Part shown: positions 37,669 through 47,250 of the stretch, piece by piece
Position numbering within the stretch: position 1 is the stretch's first letter
Layout: each line of letters starts with the position of its first letter
Assembly: GCF_900172215.1 (NCBI RefSeq)
Contig: NZ_FWFP01000005.1
Span: 1-64,000 of the forward strand
DNA from: Ruegeria meonggei
GTDB lineage: Bacteria > Pseudomonadota > Alphaproteobacteria > Rhodobacterales > Rhodobacteraceae
Direction of reading: 5' to 3'
Length of the DNA: 64,000 nucleotides
Notes under the pieces: generated by a model
What the model was told of the DNA's origin: nothing
Databases searched by the model: none
Seen by the model: only the letters and a program-made list of their open reading frames with translations
Translations under genes and position numbers: made by a program

Positions 37669-38432
37669 CAGTCTGCCGTCCACCCCCCGTCAATCAACAT
37701 CGAGGTACCGGTCACAAGCGCCGAGGCATCCGAGGCCAGATAGCGGACCGCGCCCATGATGTCTTCGACCTCGCCCACGCGGTCCAGCTTGATCTTGTCC
37801 ATGATCCATGCGGCCCGTTCGGGGTCATCGAATGTGGCCTGCGTCAGAGGGGTCCGGATGAAAGTCGGGCAAACCGTATTGATACGGATACCCTGTTTGC
37901 CCCATTCGATCGCCATAGCTTTGACCATGCCCTCAAGCCCATGTTTGGTCGCGCAATAAAGCGCCCGGTCTACACCGCCCACATGGCCCATCTGGCTTGA
38001 GATATGAATGATCGAGCCGCGCTTGCCTGCCATGATCAAAGCCTTGGCCGCATAGGCGGACAGAAAGTAGGCCGCGCGCAGGTTGATATCTGTAACCGCG
38101 TCGAAATCTTCGGGCTTGGTTTCAATGGCGGGGCTGTGGCGCGCGGTGCCCGCGGAATTCACCACCACGTCAAAGACGCGCCCGTCGAACAGAGAACGCA
38201 TTGCCCCAAGATTGCCCTGATCAACGACCTGCGCCTCGGTCGACCAGCCCTGCGCCTGCAGCGCAGCAACCGTTTCTTGCAGCCGATCCGCCCCGCGTGC
38301 CATGCAAACGACATGGGCCCCGGCCTCGGCCAGAGCTACGGCGCAACCCTGCCCGATGCCCGAAGACGCGCCGGTAACCAGCGCGGTTTTGCCGGTCAGG
38401 GAAAACGAAGGGGTGCGGGGCAGGTCAGTCAT
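37668..38432 (-). CDS. Short-chain dehydrogenase/reductase
   Basis: A 254-residue classical SDR: TGASSGIGQG for cofactor binding, NSAGTA, the catalytic Ser in HISSQMG, and the YCATK motif with Tyr and Lys. It probably oxidises or reduces a hydroxyl/keto group of a sugar-like substrate. It overlaps both neighbours by single bases or codons. Confidence 0.93.
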   Translation of the reverse strand: MTDLPRTPSFSLTGKTALVTGASSGIGQGCAVALAEAGAHVVCMARGADRLQETVAALQAQGWSTEAQVVDQGNLGAMRSLFDGRVFDVVVNSAGTARHSPAIETKPEDFDAVTDINLRAAYFLSAYAAKALIMAGKRGSIIHISSQMGHVGGVDRALYCATKHGLEGMVKAMAIEWGKQGIRINTVCPTFIRTPLTQATFDDPERAAWIMDKIKLDRVGEVEDIMGAVRYLASDASALVTGTSMLIDGGWTAD

Positions 38433-39484
38433 CAGCTCATTCCATCCGGTATTTCAATACGGCCCATGTTGCGGGCCTTATTGAATTCTCGCAGACGGGC
38501 GAAAACGTCAACGCCCAGTTGCGCATAGGCATCCAGAAGATCAACCAGCACCCAGTTCTCGCGGATTTTGCCGTTTTCCACCCGCCAGAAGTCAAGACTG
38601 CGCATGGTGATACGCTTGCCCGATGGCGCGATACCCATCCACCCATCATGGGTGACGGACTGGATCATGTCCGGCCAGCCAGTCACGCCCGCATAATCGC
38701 CGTCGCCAAAGAAGTGATAGGTGATGTCTTCGACATATTGCCCCCGATCCGGCATTCCGTTCAGGAACGGAATCTGATGCCAGTTGCGAAATCCCGAAAT
38801 GCCACGCCCGGTGCCGATCCCCGAGGGGCCGTACCAATTCATCCGGGGGTGCCAGAACCGCTCTAGCTCCATCACCTTTGGCCCCCCTTGCGCGGGGTGC
38901 TTTTTCAGATGCTCAAGCATGTCGATAATGTGCTGACAGGTTGCCTGCCCCCGGGTCGCATCATAAGGACCCAGCACCAGCCCGTCTTGCGTCGCCGGGC
39001 CTGGCACATGCCATTCCCGCCCAAGACTTGGTGCCATCGGCCAGGCACCCGCCTGCATCATCACCTCTGGGATGTCCCATAGGGCCTGCATCTCAACCAC
39101 CTGGTCATTTTCGAACCGGTAGAATTCGTGAAACCGCATGGTAACCTGATGGCCGGTCGGCGGGATATCCAACCAGGGACCGGTGAAGGTGCCGGTGTAA
39201 TAGCCACCGCACCCGACCCAATCAGCCCCGTGTTCATCGGGGCCGGCCATCACGATATAGTCCCGGCGCTCAAGATCCGGCCAAGCGGTCAGCAACCCTG
39301 CGTAAGCGGTGTCAAAATGCGCCTCACTGCCAGCGGTGTCCCCAAACGGGTAACACAGGCGAAACACGGCATCCGGGGCGCTGATCTCTGCCAATGCTGC
39401 GCACACACTATCCTTATCAAAGTCATACATCGCAGCCCGAAGCGGCACCATCAGAGACTTGTGATGGGTGTGCCTGTCGGTCAT
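38432..39484 (-). CDS. NTF2/SnoaL-like protein B (tandem domains)
   Basis: A 350-residue protein made of two SnoaL-like domains of about 165 residues. The first ends with [24 protein letters not shown], the second with the shared motif [21 protein letters not shown] and QLGVDVF. It is a paralogue of protein D on the divergent arm, aligning in both halves. The start overlaps the HisD-like stop by four bases. No reaction is known to me for this two-domain form. Confidence 0.8.
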   Translation of the reverse strand: MTDRHTHHKSLMVPLRAAMYDFDKDSVCAALAEISAPDAVFRLCYPFGDTAGSEAHFDTAYAGLLTAWPDLERRDYIVMAGPDEHGADWVGCGGYYTGTFTGPWLDIPPTGHQVTMRFHEFYRFENDQVVEMQALWDIPEVMMQAGAWPMAPSLGREWHVPGPATQDGLVLGPYDATRGQATCQHIIDMLEHLKKHPAQGGPKVMELERFWHPRMNWYGPSGIGTGRGISGFRNWHQIPFLNGMPDRGQYVEDITYHFFGDGDYAGVTGWPDMIQSVTHDGWMGIAPSGKRITMRSLDFWRVENGKIRENWVLVDLLDAYAQLGVDVFARLREFNKARNMGRIEIPDGMS

Positions 39485-40812
39485 TCAGCGGCGTCCCGAT
39501 AGGGTGCCGGTGCGCCGTAGGGCACATTGATCCCGCCATAGCGACGAACCCGGATATTGCACTGCTCGGCATGGCCGACGAAGCCTTCCAGCAGACACAG
39601 GCGTGATCCGTATTCACCGATCAGCGTCGCCGCCTCATCGGTCAACACCTTCTGATAGCTGTGCGTCTTCAGGTATTTACCGACCCAAAGCCCACCGGTA
39701 TAACGACCCGCTTTCTTCGTCGGCAGCGTATGGTTGGTGCCGATCACCTTGTCGCCGTTTGACACGTTGGTGCGAGGACCAAGGAACAGCGCGCCATAAC
39801 AGGTCATGTTCTCAAGGAACCAGTCGTCGCGATCAGTCATCACCTGGACATGCTCGGATGCGATGTCATCGGCCACCTGCAGCATCTCGTCATAGGTGTC
39901 GCAGACAATCACCTCACCATATTCGTCCCAAGAGACTTTCGCGGTGCCCGCGGTTGGCAGAATACCCAGCAGCCGGTCGACCTCGGACAATGTGTCTACG
40001 GCCAACTTGCGCGAGTTGGTCAACAGCACGCAGGGGCTGTTATAGCCATGCTCGGCCTGACCCAGCAGATCGGTCGCACACAGCTCGGCATCGGCGGCGG
40101 TTTCATCGGCGATCACCATGGTCTCGGTCGGGCCGGCAAAAAGGTCGATACCCACACGTCCAAACAGCTGGCGCTTGGCTTCGGCAACAAAGGCGTTGCC
40201 CGGACCCACCAACATGTGCACCGGATCAATCGTTTCAGTCCCCAGCGCCATGGCACCGATGGCCTGAATGCCGCCCATCACATAGATTTCATGCGCGCCA
40301 CCCAGATGCATGGCAGCAATCACCGCTGCATTGGGTTTGCCGTTGAACGGCGGCGTACAGGCGATGATGCGCGGTACCCCGGCGACCGAGGCCGTAGCCA
40401 CCGACATATGCGCCGAGGCCACCATCGGGAACTTACCACCGGGGACATAGCAGCCTACGGACTGAACCGGGATGTTCTTGTGGCCCAGGATCACGCCCGG
40501 CAAGGTCTCGACCTCAATATCCAGCATCGAATCCCGCTGGGCCTGTGCAAAGTTGCGCACCTGTTCCTGAGCGAATTTGATATCGGCCAGTTCGCGGTCG
40601 GTAAGCTGGCTGATCAGATCGTCAATCTCAACCTGCGACAGCCGGAAAGACGCCGGTGAATACTTGTCGAAATTTTCGCTCATCGCTCGCACCGCGGCGT
40701 CTCCGCGGGTTTCGATATCTTTCAGCGCATCTTCTACCACAGCGCGGGTTTTGGCGTCGTCTTGCGCCCGGTCCGCGTCGGATTTGCCGCGTTTGAGATA
40801 CTCAATAGCCAT
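39481..40812 (-). CDS. Histidinol dehydrogenase family NAD-dependent dehydrogenase
   Basis: A 443-residue HisD-fold enzyme with the zinc and catalytic residues in place: [13 protein letters not shown] (Gln and His), ASEHVQVM (Glu-His catalytic pair), an Asp before GTNHTLPT and a late GHAEQCN histidine. HisD enzymes oxidise an alcohol to an acid in two NAD steps. The context is catabolic, not histidine synthesis, as for HpsN (sulfopropanediol dehydrogenase). A specific substrate cannot be claimed. GAGGG lies before the ATG at 40812. Confidence 0.9.
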   Translation of the reverse strand: MAIEYLKRGKSDADRAQDDAKTRAVVEDALKDIETRGDAAVRAMSENFDKYSPASFRLSQVEIDDLISQLTDRELADIKFAQEQVRNFAQAQRDSMLDIEVETLPGVILGHKNIPVQSVGCYVPGGKFPMVASAHMSVATASVAGVPRIIACTPPFNGKPNAAVIAAMHLGGAHEIYVMGGIQAIGAMALGTETIDPVHMLVGPGNAFVAEAKRQLFGRVGIDLFAGPTETMVIADETAADAELCATDLLGQAEHGYNSPCVLLTNSRKLAVDTLSEVDRLLGILPTAGTAKVSWDEYGEVIVCDTYDEMLQVADDIASEHVQVMTDRDDWFLENMTCYGALFLGPRTNVSNGDKVIGTNHTLPTKKAGRYTGGLWVGKYLKTHSYQKVLTDEAATLIGEYGSRLCLLEGFVGHAEQCNIRVRRYGGINVPYGAPAPYRDAAE

Positions 40813-40816
40813 TGTC

Positions 40817-41353
40817 TTAACCCTCAGTTTGCGGATGGGGCGGCGTTTTCTCACCCCGGTCATAGGTTTCCCAGCCTTCTCCGTTGAACAGATCGACGCC
40901 CAGCTGAGCGGCAACATGGGCGAAATCGACATTCACCCAATTGTCGACGATTTTGCCATCGACCACTTTCCAGAAGTCCATGTACCGGATTTCAACCCGT
41001 TTACCGGTGGGCGCGATGCCGAGAAATTCGCCTGAATGAGTGGCCTCCTGCCGACCAAAGGCCGCGGCCCACTCGCCCATATACAGGCGAGCTTCATCAA
41101 TGCAGGTCTTATCCGAAAATGCAGCCTGAAACGGGCGCTGCCAATTCTCCTGAAACTCTTTCAGGCCCGTTTTAGTGCCGCAGCCCTGATTGCCCAGCCA
41201 CCGGAACCCGTCCGAGAAGAACTCGCCGATGTCATCAATGCGATGGTCGTTCAGACCGTCGACCATGGTTTCGATCACGCGGCGTGTGTCTTCGGTTTTA
41301 CTCATGTCCGTGTCGCGGGTCAGGACCGCTTGTTCCGGGCGGGAACCTTTCAT
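40817..41353 (-). CDS. NTF2/SnoaL-like protein C (single domain)
   Basis: A 178-residue single SnoaL-fold protein with [20 protein letters not shown] followed by [25 protein letters not shown]. The last stretch is the motif it shares with proteins B and D. AAAGGA lies seven bases before the ATG at 41353. An internal ATG at 41305 is possible. It lies between the transport genes and the HisD-like gene, after a hairpin-containing gap. Confidence 0.8.
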   Translation of the reverse strand: MKGSRPEQAVLTRDTDMSKTEDTRRVIETMVDGLNDHRIDDIGEFFSDGFRWLGNQGCGTKTGLKEFQENWQRPFQAAFSDKTCIDEARLYMGEWAAAFGRQEATHSGEFLGIAPTGKRVEIRYMDFWKVVDGKIVDNWVNVDFAHVAAQLGVDLFNGEGWETYDRGEKTPPHPQTEG

Positions 41354-41371
41354 CTTTCTATCCTTTCAGGT

Positions 41372-41451
41372 TGCCAAGGGAGGAGGAGTTGGGACGTGCG
41401 CGCCAAACACTCAGAAAGTCCCTTGGCATCCTGTTCAGCGCCGGATGGCGC
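41372..41451 (-). other. Intercistronic hairpins between permease and SnoaL-like C
   Basis: TGCCAAGGGA (41372-41381) is a perfect inverted repeat of TCCCTTGGCA (41419-41428), and GCGCC-GGAT-GGCGC forms a tight hairpin at 41438-41451. No T-tract follows on the minus strand. They could mark mRNA processing between the transport and catabolic halves. Confidence 0.5.
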
Positions 41452-41482
41452 GACATGGCGTTATGTCGGGCATTGTTGCTCA

Positions 41483-42637
41483 TCAGCCTTTGACCGCCCC
41501 GGCGGTCAGACCACTGACGATCTGGCGCTGGAAGATCAGAACAAGAAAGATCAACGGTGCGGTGATCGACACGGCAGCGGCCACCGCCACTACTTGATCG
41601 GTTGTTGTCGTCTCGCGGTTGAACATGCCGACGATGGCCGGAACCATCGTCTGGTTCTGCGCGTCCAGCAGCAACGCCGTGACAAGAAAGTCGTTATAGG
41701 CCAGCAGGAAACTGAACAGCCCCGTCGTGATGACCCCCGGCCACATCACCGGCATGATCACCCGACGAAAGGCCTGGAAATGGCTGCAGCCATCGACGCG
41801 GGCGGCCTCATCCAGCTCGGCCGGAATGTTCTGGAAGAACGAGCGCAACATCCAGATGGTGAAGGGCTGGTTGATCGCCACCAGAACGGCGATCACCGCA
41901 AAGGGTTTGCCGTAAAGTGTCGGCGCGTTCTCACCCAGGATCGGGGCCAGCCATTCGGCCGAGTTGATGAAGACCGGCAGATAGCCCGCCACCAGCACTG
42001 AATGCGGCAGCGCACGAAAGACCAGAGCCACGATCAGTATCCAGAAGGCCAAAGTTGAACCCGAGCGCGCCAGGCCATAGCCTGCCAACGTTCCAACCGT
42101 CAGGGATACGGTCACCACACCCGTCGTTACGATCAGCGAGTTCTTGAAGTTGTTCGAAAAGCCCCGGTCGATCCAGACCGTCTTGTAGTGCTCGGTCGTC
42201 AGGCCAAGAATGTCCCGCCCGAGGGGGCCAAACAGCGGATTCAAGACGTTCAGGACAACTGGCAGGATGACAAAAAAGACCAGCAGGAACCCCACCAAAA
42301 GAACCACTACGCCAGCCAGCCAGCCGAACCACTCCTGCCCGGGTTTGGAGTAGGATTTTACCATTGAGGGTAAAGGCTTGGTGGCTGCAAGAATTGTGCC
42401 CCAGATGACCGCAATACCCAGAATAATGTCGAGCAGCGACAGACCCTTGCCGACGCCCAGCGTGGCAGGCCCAAAAATCACGTTCAGCGCATTGCTGTCG
42501 AACGCATCGACCGGTGACTTGAAGCTCATCACCACGATCCAGAAGATCGGGAAGGCCGCGATCAGGCACCAAAGAGCCAGGAAAATGTTCGACGTCAATC
42601 GCAGACTGACGGGTTGGCGGAGCGCGCGCGAGGACAT
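41483..42637 (-). CDS. ABC sugar-type permease 2
   Basis: A 384-residue MalG-like inner-membrane permease. After a first helix near 20-40 there is a long extra segment with additional helices. The core has the EAA loop ELDEAARVDGCSHFQAFRRVIMPVMWPG that docks on the ATPase. AAGGAGG lies before the ATG at 42637, one base after the stop of permease 1. It is about 100 residues longer than a standard MalG. Confidence 0.92.
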   Translation of the reverse strand: MSSRALRQPVSLRLTSNIFLALWCLIAAFPIFWIVVMSFKSPVDAFDSNALNVIFGPATLGVGKGLSLLDIILGIAVIWGTILAATKPLPSMVKSYSKPGQEWFGWLAGVVVLLVGFLLVFFVILPVVLNVLNPLFGPLGRDILGLTTEHYKTVWIDRGFSNNFKNSLIVTTGVVTVSLTVGTLAGYGLARSGSTLAFWILIVALVFRALPHSVLVAGYLPVFINSAEWLAPILGENAPTLYGKPFAVIAVLVAINQPFTIWMLRSFFQNIPAELDEAARVDGCSHFQAFRRVIMPVMWPGVITTGLFSFLLAYNDFLVTALLLDAQNQTMVPAIVGMFNRETTTTDQVVAVAAAVSITAPLIFLVLIFQRQIVSGLTAGAVKG

Positions 42638-42638
42638 G

Positions 42639-43661
42639 TTAGTGGCCTCCTTTATGGTCACGCCAAGTCCGGCGCAGCGGGAAGATAAGCAGGATGACGA
42701 CACCGATCATGGTCAGCATCGAGTTGGCCGACGCCCGGCTGATCGACCGGTTCCCGGCCTGATCCGGCGTCAGGTAATCAAATGTCAGCCACTGCAGAGA
42801 GATCACGTAGCCCTGGCTTGAGAAGCCGACGATTTCCTCGAACACCCGATAGCTGTCCATCAGATGGATCATCGACACAAAGATGATCAGCGGCATCAGA
42901 TGTGGGATGACGATGTATTTCAGGCGCTGCCACCGGGTTGCGCCGTCGATCACCGCACTTTCCAGACTGTCCTGATTGACCGTCTGCAATCCGGCGTAAA
43001 AGATGATGGCGGCAAATGGCGCCACATGCCAAACGCGGTAGAGCATCATCAAAACCTCGATCGTCCAGGCTTGGGCAAACAGAGCGATATCGCGGTTCAA
43101 CCACCACTCCATCATCGCCGTAAGGATACCGTCACCCCGGAACAGCCAGTTGATCGACAGAACGCCGATCACCGGCGTGATGATGAACGGCAGCAGTGAG
43201 ACAAAGATGACCGGACCCCGGATGGACCGCGCTGCATTGTTGATCAGAATTGCAATGCCCAGCCCGCACACGACCACCAGAGGCAGGGTGATCAGAGTGA
43301 AGGTCAGGGTAAACCGCAGCGCTTTCCAAAAGTTGATCGTGGACAGCACATTCCAGTTGCCGTCGCTGATCGCCCGCCACGCACGTTCAGGTTCAAGCAC
43401 ATTGCGATAGCTTTGCAGCCCGACAAAATCGGTCCGGGTGATGATCTTGCCATCGTCATCCAGCTTCGGTTGTGACACCTGTTCGGTCACGCAGGTCTGG
43501 GTCAGAAAGCCGGGGGTGCAGGTCTCAGTTTCGACCGTCTCATAGATCGGCTGCGTGATGTAGAAGCTTTGCTTGAACACGCTGACCAGTGGAAACGCGA
43601 TAAAGAGAAGCATCATAAAGACAGAGGGGCCAACAAAGGTGGCAAATGTCCGGAAATTCAT
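42639..43661 (-). CDS. ABC sugar-type permease 1
   Basis: A 340-residue MalF/UgpA-like permease. After the first helix there is an insert with two cysteines (CTPGFLTQTC) in the expected periplasmic loop. The EAA loop is LESAVIDGATRWQRLKYIVIPHLMP. It forms the channel with permease 2. Confidence 0.93.
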   Translation of the reverse strand: MNFRTFATFVGPSVFMMLLFIAFPLVSVFKQSFYITQPIYETVETETCTPGFLTQTCVTEQVSQPKLDDDGKIITRTDFVGLQSYRNVLEPERAWRAISDGNWNVLSTINFWKALRFTLTFTLITLPLVVVCGLGIAILINNAARSIRGPVIFVSLLPFIITPVIGVLSINWLFRGDGILTAMMEWWLNRDIALFAQAWTIEVLMMLYRVWHVAPFAAIIFYAGLQTVNQDSLESAVIDGATRWQRLKYIVIPHLMPLIIFVSMIHLMDSYRVFEEIVGFSSQGYVISLQWLTFDYLTPDQAGNRSISRASANSMLTMIGVVILLIFPLRRTWRDHKGGH

Positions 43662-43696
43662 GGCTCTGCCTTTCTCATGGTTCTCGGGGAATAGGG

Positions 43697-43720
43697 GCGA
43701 GAGGGCCGGAACCCTCTCGC
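43697..43720 (-). other. Hairpin after the binding-protein gene
   Basis: GCGAGAGGG (43697-43705) and CCCTCTCGC (43712-43720) form a perfect 9-bp stem with a 6-nt loop and no T-tract. Stable hairpins in this place often protect the 5' mRNA, so that more binding protein than permease is made. Confidence 0.6.
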
Positions 43721-43727
43721 AATTGGA

Positions 43728-44939
43728 TCAGTTGCTGATCAGGCCAGCTTCTTTCGCGGCGGTGATGTAATCCGCCTCGATATCAGCCAGCGTGGTTTGT
43801 GCATCCTTGGCACCGGTCAGGTAATCGGCCAGACCGTTGCCCAAAGATGTGTGCATGATGCCCATCGGACCCGAAGCGGGATACGCCTTGGCGCCCCCTT
43901 CAGCCGAGGCCGCGGCCCCTGCAGCCAGATCGCCCGGCGTGTAGGCCGTGCTTAGCCAAACAGCGACATCGTTATTCGCGCTGACGGTGTCGGCATCCAT
44001 GCCTTCCAGCGCGACACGGAAGGCGGCATCGGCCTCTTCATCGCTCATGTTCGTGGCCAGAACGATGCCATCCCACCAGATCGTGGTTGCGGGAACGGCT
44101 GACCCCATCGGGGCCGCGGCCATGGTGACCTTGCCGACCACCTGGCTTTCGGCCTCATCATTCATTGCGGCCGCACGGCTGGCCCACAGGTTCGCCATAG
44201 CGATCTTGCCCTGCTGGAACTGCTGCTGAACATAGGTGGAATCCGAGACCAGATATTCCGGATCCATAAATTCGGTCATAGCTTTCATCATCTCAAGTGC
44301 AGCGACGCCCTGATCATTGTTGATCGCAGGCATGTTTCCGTCACCAAAGAAGGACCCGCCTTCGCCCAGATACATGTTGATGAATTCCTGACCCAGGTTC
44401 CAGCCGGTCTTGAACGTGCCGCCGATCGGGTAGTCCATGACGCCAGCCTCTTTGATCTGAGCTGCGGCTGCCAGAACGTCGCCATAGGTTTTGGGTTCGT
44501 CGATCCCCAGGTCAGCCAGTACATCGTTGCGGTACATCAGGTGCTGGGCATTCACCATCATGGCGACGGCCATAACCTTGCCGTCCACCTTGATCAGTTG
44601 GTTTGGCAGCAGGTTCTGGCCGTACTTCTCGACCAGATCGTCCAGAGGGCGGACGGAGCCGGCATTCAACAAGGGCACCAGCGTGGCGTTCGACACGCCG
44701 CCGATCTGATACAGCGCCGGATCGGCCGCAAAAGCCTCGGGCTGCTTTTCGCGGAATTCCTGATCCAGCGACGCGCTGAAATTGCCGCATTCAGCCATCG
44801 CGTCCGTGACGGCCTTCCAGGCCTCGAAACCCGCAGACAGCGACTTCAACGGGACGTCATTTTCAAAGGAACAGGCTGCCCATGCGCCACTGGCAGCGAT
44901 GGACATGGCGCCAGCCATGAGGATTGATCTAAGTTTCAT
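43728..44939 (-). CDS. ABC transporter substrate-binding protein (family 1)
   Basis: A 403-residue periplasmic protein with a signal peptide (hydrophobic 5-20, cleavage near AWA-ACS). The body matches family 1 solute-binding proteins (GTFKTGWNLGQEF, FQQGKIAMANLWASR), which bind mono- or oligosaccharides and polyols. The ligand cannot be read from sequence alone. Confidence 0.92.
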   Translation of the reverse strand: MKLRSILMAGAMSIAASGAWAACSFENDVPLKSLSAGFEAWKAVTDAMAECGNFSASLDQEFREKQPEAFAADPALYQIGGVSNATLVPLLNAGSVRPLDDLVEKYGQNLLPNQLIKVDGKVMAVAMMVNAQHLMYRNDVLADLGIDEPKTYGDVLAAAAQIKEAGVMDYPIGGTFKTGWNLGQEFINMYLGEGGSFFGDGNMPAINNDQGVAALEMMKAMTEFMDPEYLVSDSTYVQQQFQQGKIAMANLWASRAAAMNDEAESQVVGKVTMAAAPMGSAVPATTIWWDGIVLATNMSDEEADAAFRVALEGMDADTVSANNDVAVWLSTAYTPGDLAAGAAASAEGGAKAYPASGPMGIMHTSLGNGLADYLTGAKDAQTTLADIEADYITAAKEAGLISN

Positions 44940-45013
44940 AGGTTTCTCCCTGTCAGGATCGGTCCGTCGTCGACGTCCGGACCGGTGTTATGCCCTTATG
45001 GGCTGTTGTGGGG

Positions 45014-46060
45014 TCAGCCCCCGATCCGTGCACCACTTCCAGCTTCGAAGAGATGACAGATGTCTTTTGGCACCGAGAACGAGACCGGCTCGCCAATTTC
45101 GGCTCGGAACGTTTTGTCGGCCTTGACCGAAACCAGCGCACCACCCACCCGGACCGAGATCATGGTTGCATCGCCCAACAGTTCCAGCGTGTAGATAGGC
45201 GCGGTGATCTGGCCGCCGGCATCCGCAAGGCTGGCATCTTCGGCCCGAAAGCCCAGCGTCATTGGCCCGTCAGGTGCATCAACCGGAATCTCGGCATGGT
45301 CGGCGCGGAAGACGCCTCCGCTGACTTCACCTTCCATCAGGTTCATCGCAGGCGAGCCGATAAAGCCCGCCACAAAGGTATTCGCGGGACGGTCGTAGAT
45401 TTCAGTCGGGCTACCGACCTGCTGCACCACGCCTTGTTTCATGACGACAACGCGATCCGCCAGTGTCATGGCTTCGATCTGGTCATGCGTCACATAGATC
45501 GTGGTCACCGCTAGTTCATGGCTGAGGTTCTTGATCTGCGCCCGGGTCGAAACCCGCAATTTCGCATCCAGATTCGACAGCGGTTCATCCATCAAGAACA
45601 CGTTCGGCTCGCGCACGATGGCGCGGGCCAATGCCACACGCTGCCGCTGACCACCCGACAGTTCCGCCGGTTTGCGGTGCAGGAAATCGTCCAGCTCAAC
45701 CATAGCGCTGGCGCGGCGCACCTTTTCGTCATGGGTATCGGGGTCAATACCGCGCACTTTCAGCGGGAAGCGGATGTTTTCATAGACATTCATGTTGGGG
45801 TAGAGCGCATAGCTTTGGAACACCATCGCCACGTCCCGGTCCTTGGGCTCCAGATCGTTGACCACCTTGCCGTCAATCAGAATATTGCCCTCGGTTGCAT
45901 CTTCCAGACCGGCAATCATGCGCATCGTGGTGGTCTTGCCGCAGCCCGACGGGCCTAACAAAACCAGAAATTCCCGGTCCGCGATGGTCAGGTCGAAATT
46001 GTGGACTCCGACAAAGGAACCCCATCGTTTACCGACATTGCGCAATTGAATTTCCGCCAT
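45014..46060 (-). CDS. ABC transporter ATP-binding protein (MalK/UgpC-type)
   Basis: A 348-residue ATPase with Walker A GPSGCGKTT, Q-loop, signature LSGGQRQRVALARA, Walker B VFLMDEPLSNLD and a C-terminal TOBE/OB domain. It is the first gene of the leftward operon. The start ATG at 46060 (MAEIQL) has AGGGGG upstream. Operator O1 lies at 46083-46100, just before it. Confidence 0.96.
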   Translation of the reverse strand: MAEIQLRNVGKRWGSFVGVHNFDLTIADREFLVLLGPSGCGKTTTMRMIAGLEDATEGNILIDGKVVNDLEPKDRDVAMVFQSYALYPNMNVYENIRFPLKVRGIDPDTHDEKVRRASAMVELDDFLHRKPAELSGGQRQRVALARAIVREPNVFLMDEPLSNLDAKLRVSTRAQIKNLSHELAVTTIYVTHDQIEAMTLADRVVVMKQGVVQQVGSPTEIYDRPANTFVAGFIGSPAMNLMEGEVSGGVFRADHAEIPVDAPDGPMTLGFRAEDASLADAGGQITAPIYTLELLGDATMISVRVGGALVSVKADKTFRAEIGEPVSFSVPKDICHLFEAGSGARIGG

Positions 46061-46082
46061 GATGCCCCCTGAAAGGATTCGC

Positions 46083-46157
46083 TTTGCATACGTTTGCAAA
46101 ACTGTATTCTCCAGTTATCATTTCTGGCAAGACTTTTTTGCATACGTATGCAAAAAA
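46083..46157. promoter_or_regulatory. Divergent promoters with two LacI-type operators
   Basis: O1 (46083-46100) is TTTGCATACGTTTGCAAA, a palindrome with one mismatched pair. O2 (46134-46157) is a perfect 24-bp palindrome with core TTGCATACGTATGCAA. Centres are 54 bp apart. A leftward promoter reads TTGCCA (46130-46125), 18 bases, TACAGT (46106-46101), with O1 over its start. A rightward promoter reads TTGCAA (46094-46099), 16 bases, TATCAT (46116-46121), with O2 over its start. Confidence 0.85.
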
Positions 46158-46221
46158 CACCGTAACCCGCGATTTTCAATCGCTAGAATCCGACACAACC
46201 ATTCAGAAAAGCAGTAAGATA

Positions 46222-47223
46222 GTGAGCTTTCAGAAAGAAAAAACGCTGGTGTCCTCGTTCTTTGAGGCCCTTGATGCAACGTCCGATTCGGACTTGCCAG
46301 ACGTCCTGCAGCAATTCTGCGGGCAGGATTTACACTGGCGTGGGTTCCATCCGTTCAACGAGATTTCTGGCACCCGCGCAGTGGCAGACAGGTTCTGGCA
46401 GCCGTTGAAAAACAGCCTGACCCGTATGCAGCGTCGGCAGGATATCTTTTTCGCCGGAACCAATTCTCTGGACCCGGTCGCGGATGTCTGGGTGGTGTCG
46501 ATGGGGCATCTGATAGGGTTGTTCGACCATCCGTGGCTTGGAATCCGCCCCACTGGCAAGATGGCCTTTCTGCGCTATTGCGAGTTCCATCGGGTCTCAC
46601 AGGGCAAAATCGCCGAGACCGCAATGTATTTCGATATTCCGCATTTGATGGTGCAGGCCGGGCAAAACCCCTTTCCACCCCAAACCGCTGCCCATCTGGT
46701 GCAACCCGGGCCGCGCACCCATGACGGTATTCTGACCAAAGACCAACCGATAGAAGAGGGTCGCAAAACACTCAGCACGATCAACGCCATGATCTCTGAC
46801 CTTGGACAGTGGAACAGCGACCTGCCGTTAGAGGATGAGTTGGCCCGCACCTGGCATGACGACATGATCTGGTGGGGCCCCGAGGGGATCGGCGCAACCT
46901 ACACGATCGACCGATATGCCAAACAGCACTCTGGCCCGTTTCGCGCGGCCTTCGCCGAACGCTCGGAGACCAACCACATCTGCCGTCTGGCCGAGGGGCA
47001 GTATGGCGGGTTCTTCGGCTGGCCAAATTTCACTGCCGTCCCGACCGGTGGATTCATGGGGATGCCCGCCAGCAGCAAGCCAGGTGAGTTCCGGGTGATC
47101 GACATCTATCGCCGTGCGGGTGACAAGCTGGCCGAGAACTGGATTTTCATCGACTTGCTGCATTTCTGGCGTCAACAGGGGGTCGATATTCTGGCGCGTA
47201 CAACCGGGATTGAAGCATCCTGA
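46222..47223 (+). CDS. NTF2/SnoaL-like protein D (tandem domains), divergent arm
   Basis: A 333-residue two-domain SnoaL-like protein. RYCEFHRVSQGKIAETAMYFDIP ends the first domain, and DIYRRAGDKLAENWIFIDLL with QQGVDIL the second. Both ends match protein B. The start is placed at GTG 46222, because the longer frame would run through the operators; a GTG at 46249 is possible. No clear SD is seen. Its position opposite the importer operon, with a shared control region, puts it in the same pathway. Confidence 0.8.
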   Translation: MSFQKEKTLVSSFFEALDATSDSDLPDVLQQFCGQDLHWRGFHPFNEISGTRAVADRFWQPLKNSLTRMQRRQDIFFAGTNSLDPVADVWVVSMGHLIGLFDHPWLGIRPTGKMAFLRYCEFHRVSQGKIAETAMYFDIPHLMVQAGQNPFPPQTAAHLVQPGPRTHDGILTKDQPIEEGRKTLSTINAMISDLGQWNSDLPLEDELARTWHDDMIWWGPEGIGATYTIDRYAKQHSGPFRAAFAERSETNHICRLAEGQYGGFFGWPNFTAVPTGGFMGMPASSKPGEFRVIDIYRRAGDKLAENWIFIDLLHFWRQQGVDILARTTGIEAS

Positions 47224-47250
47224 GCTGAGCAGTCCCTTATCCGCAGCAAA

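Noticed and set aside
39481..40812. Naming the HisD-family gene hpsN or hisD
   Set aside because: No other sulfopropanediol genes (hpsO, hpsP, hpsKLM) and no histidine-synthesis genes are nearby, so a substrate-specific name is not supported.
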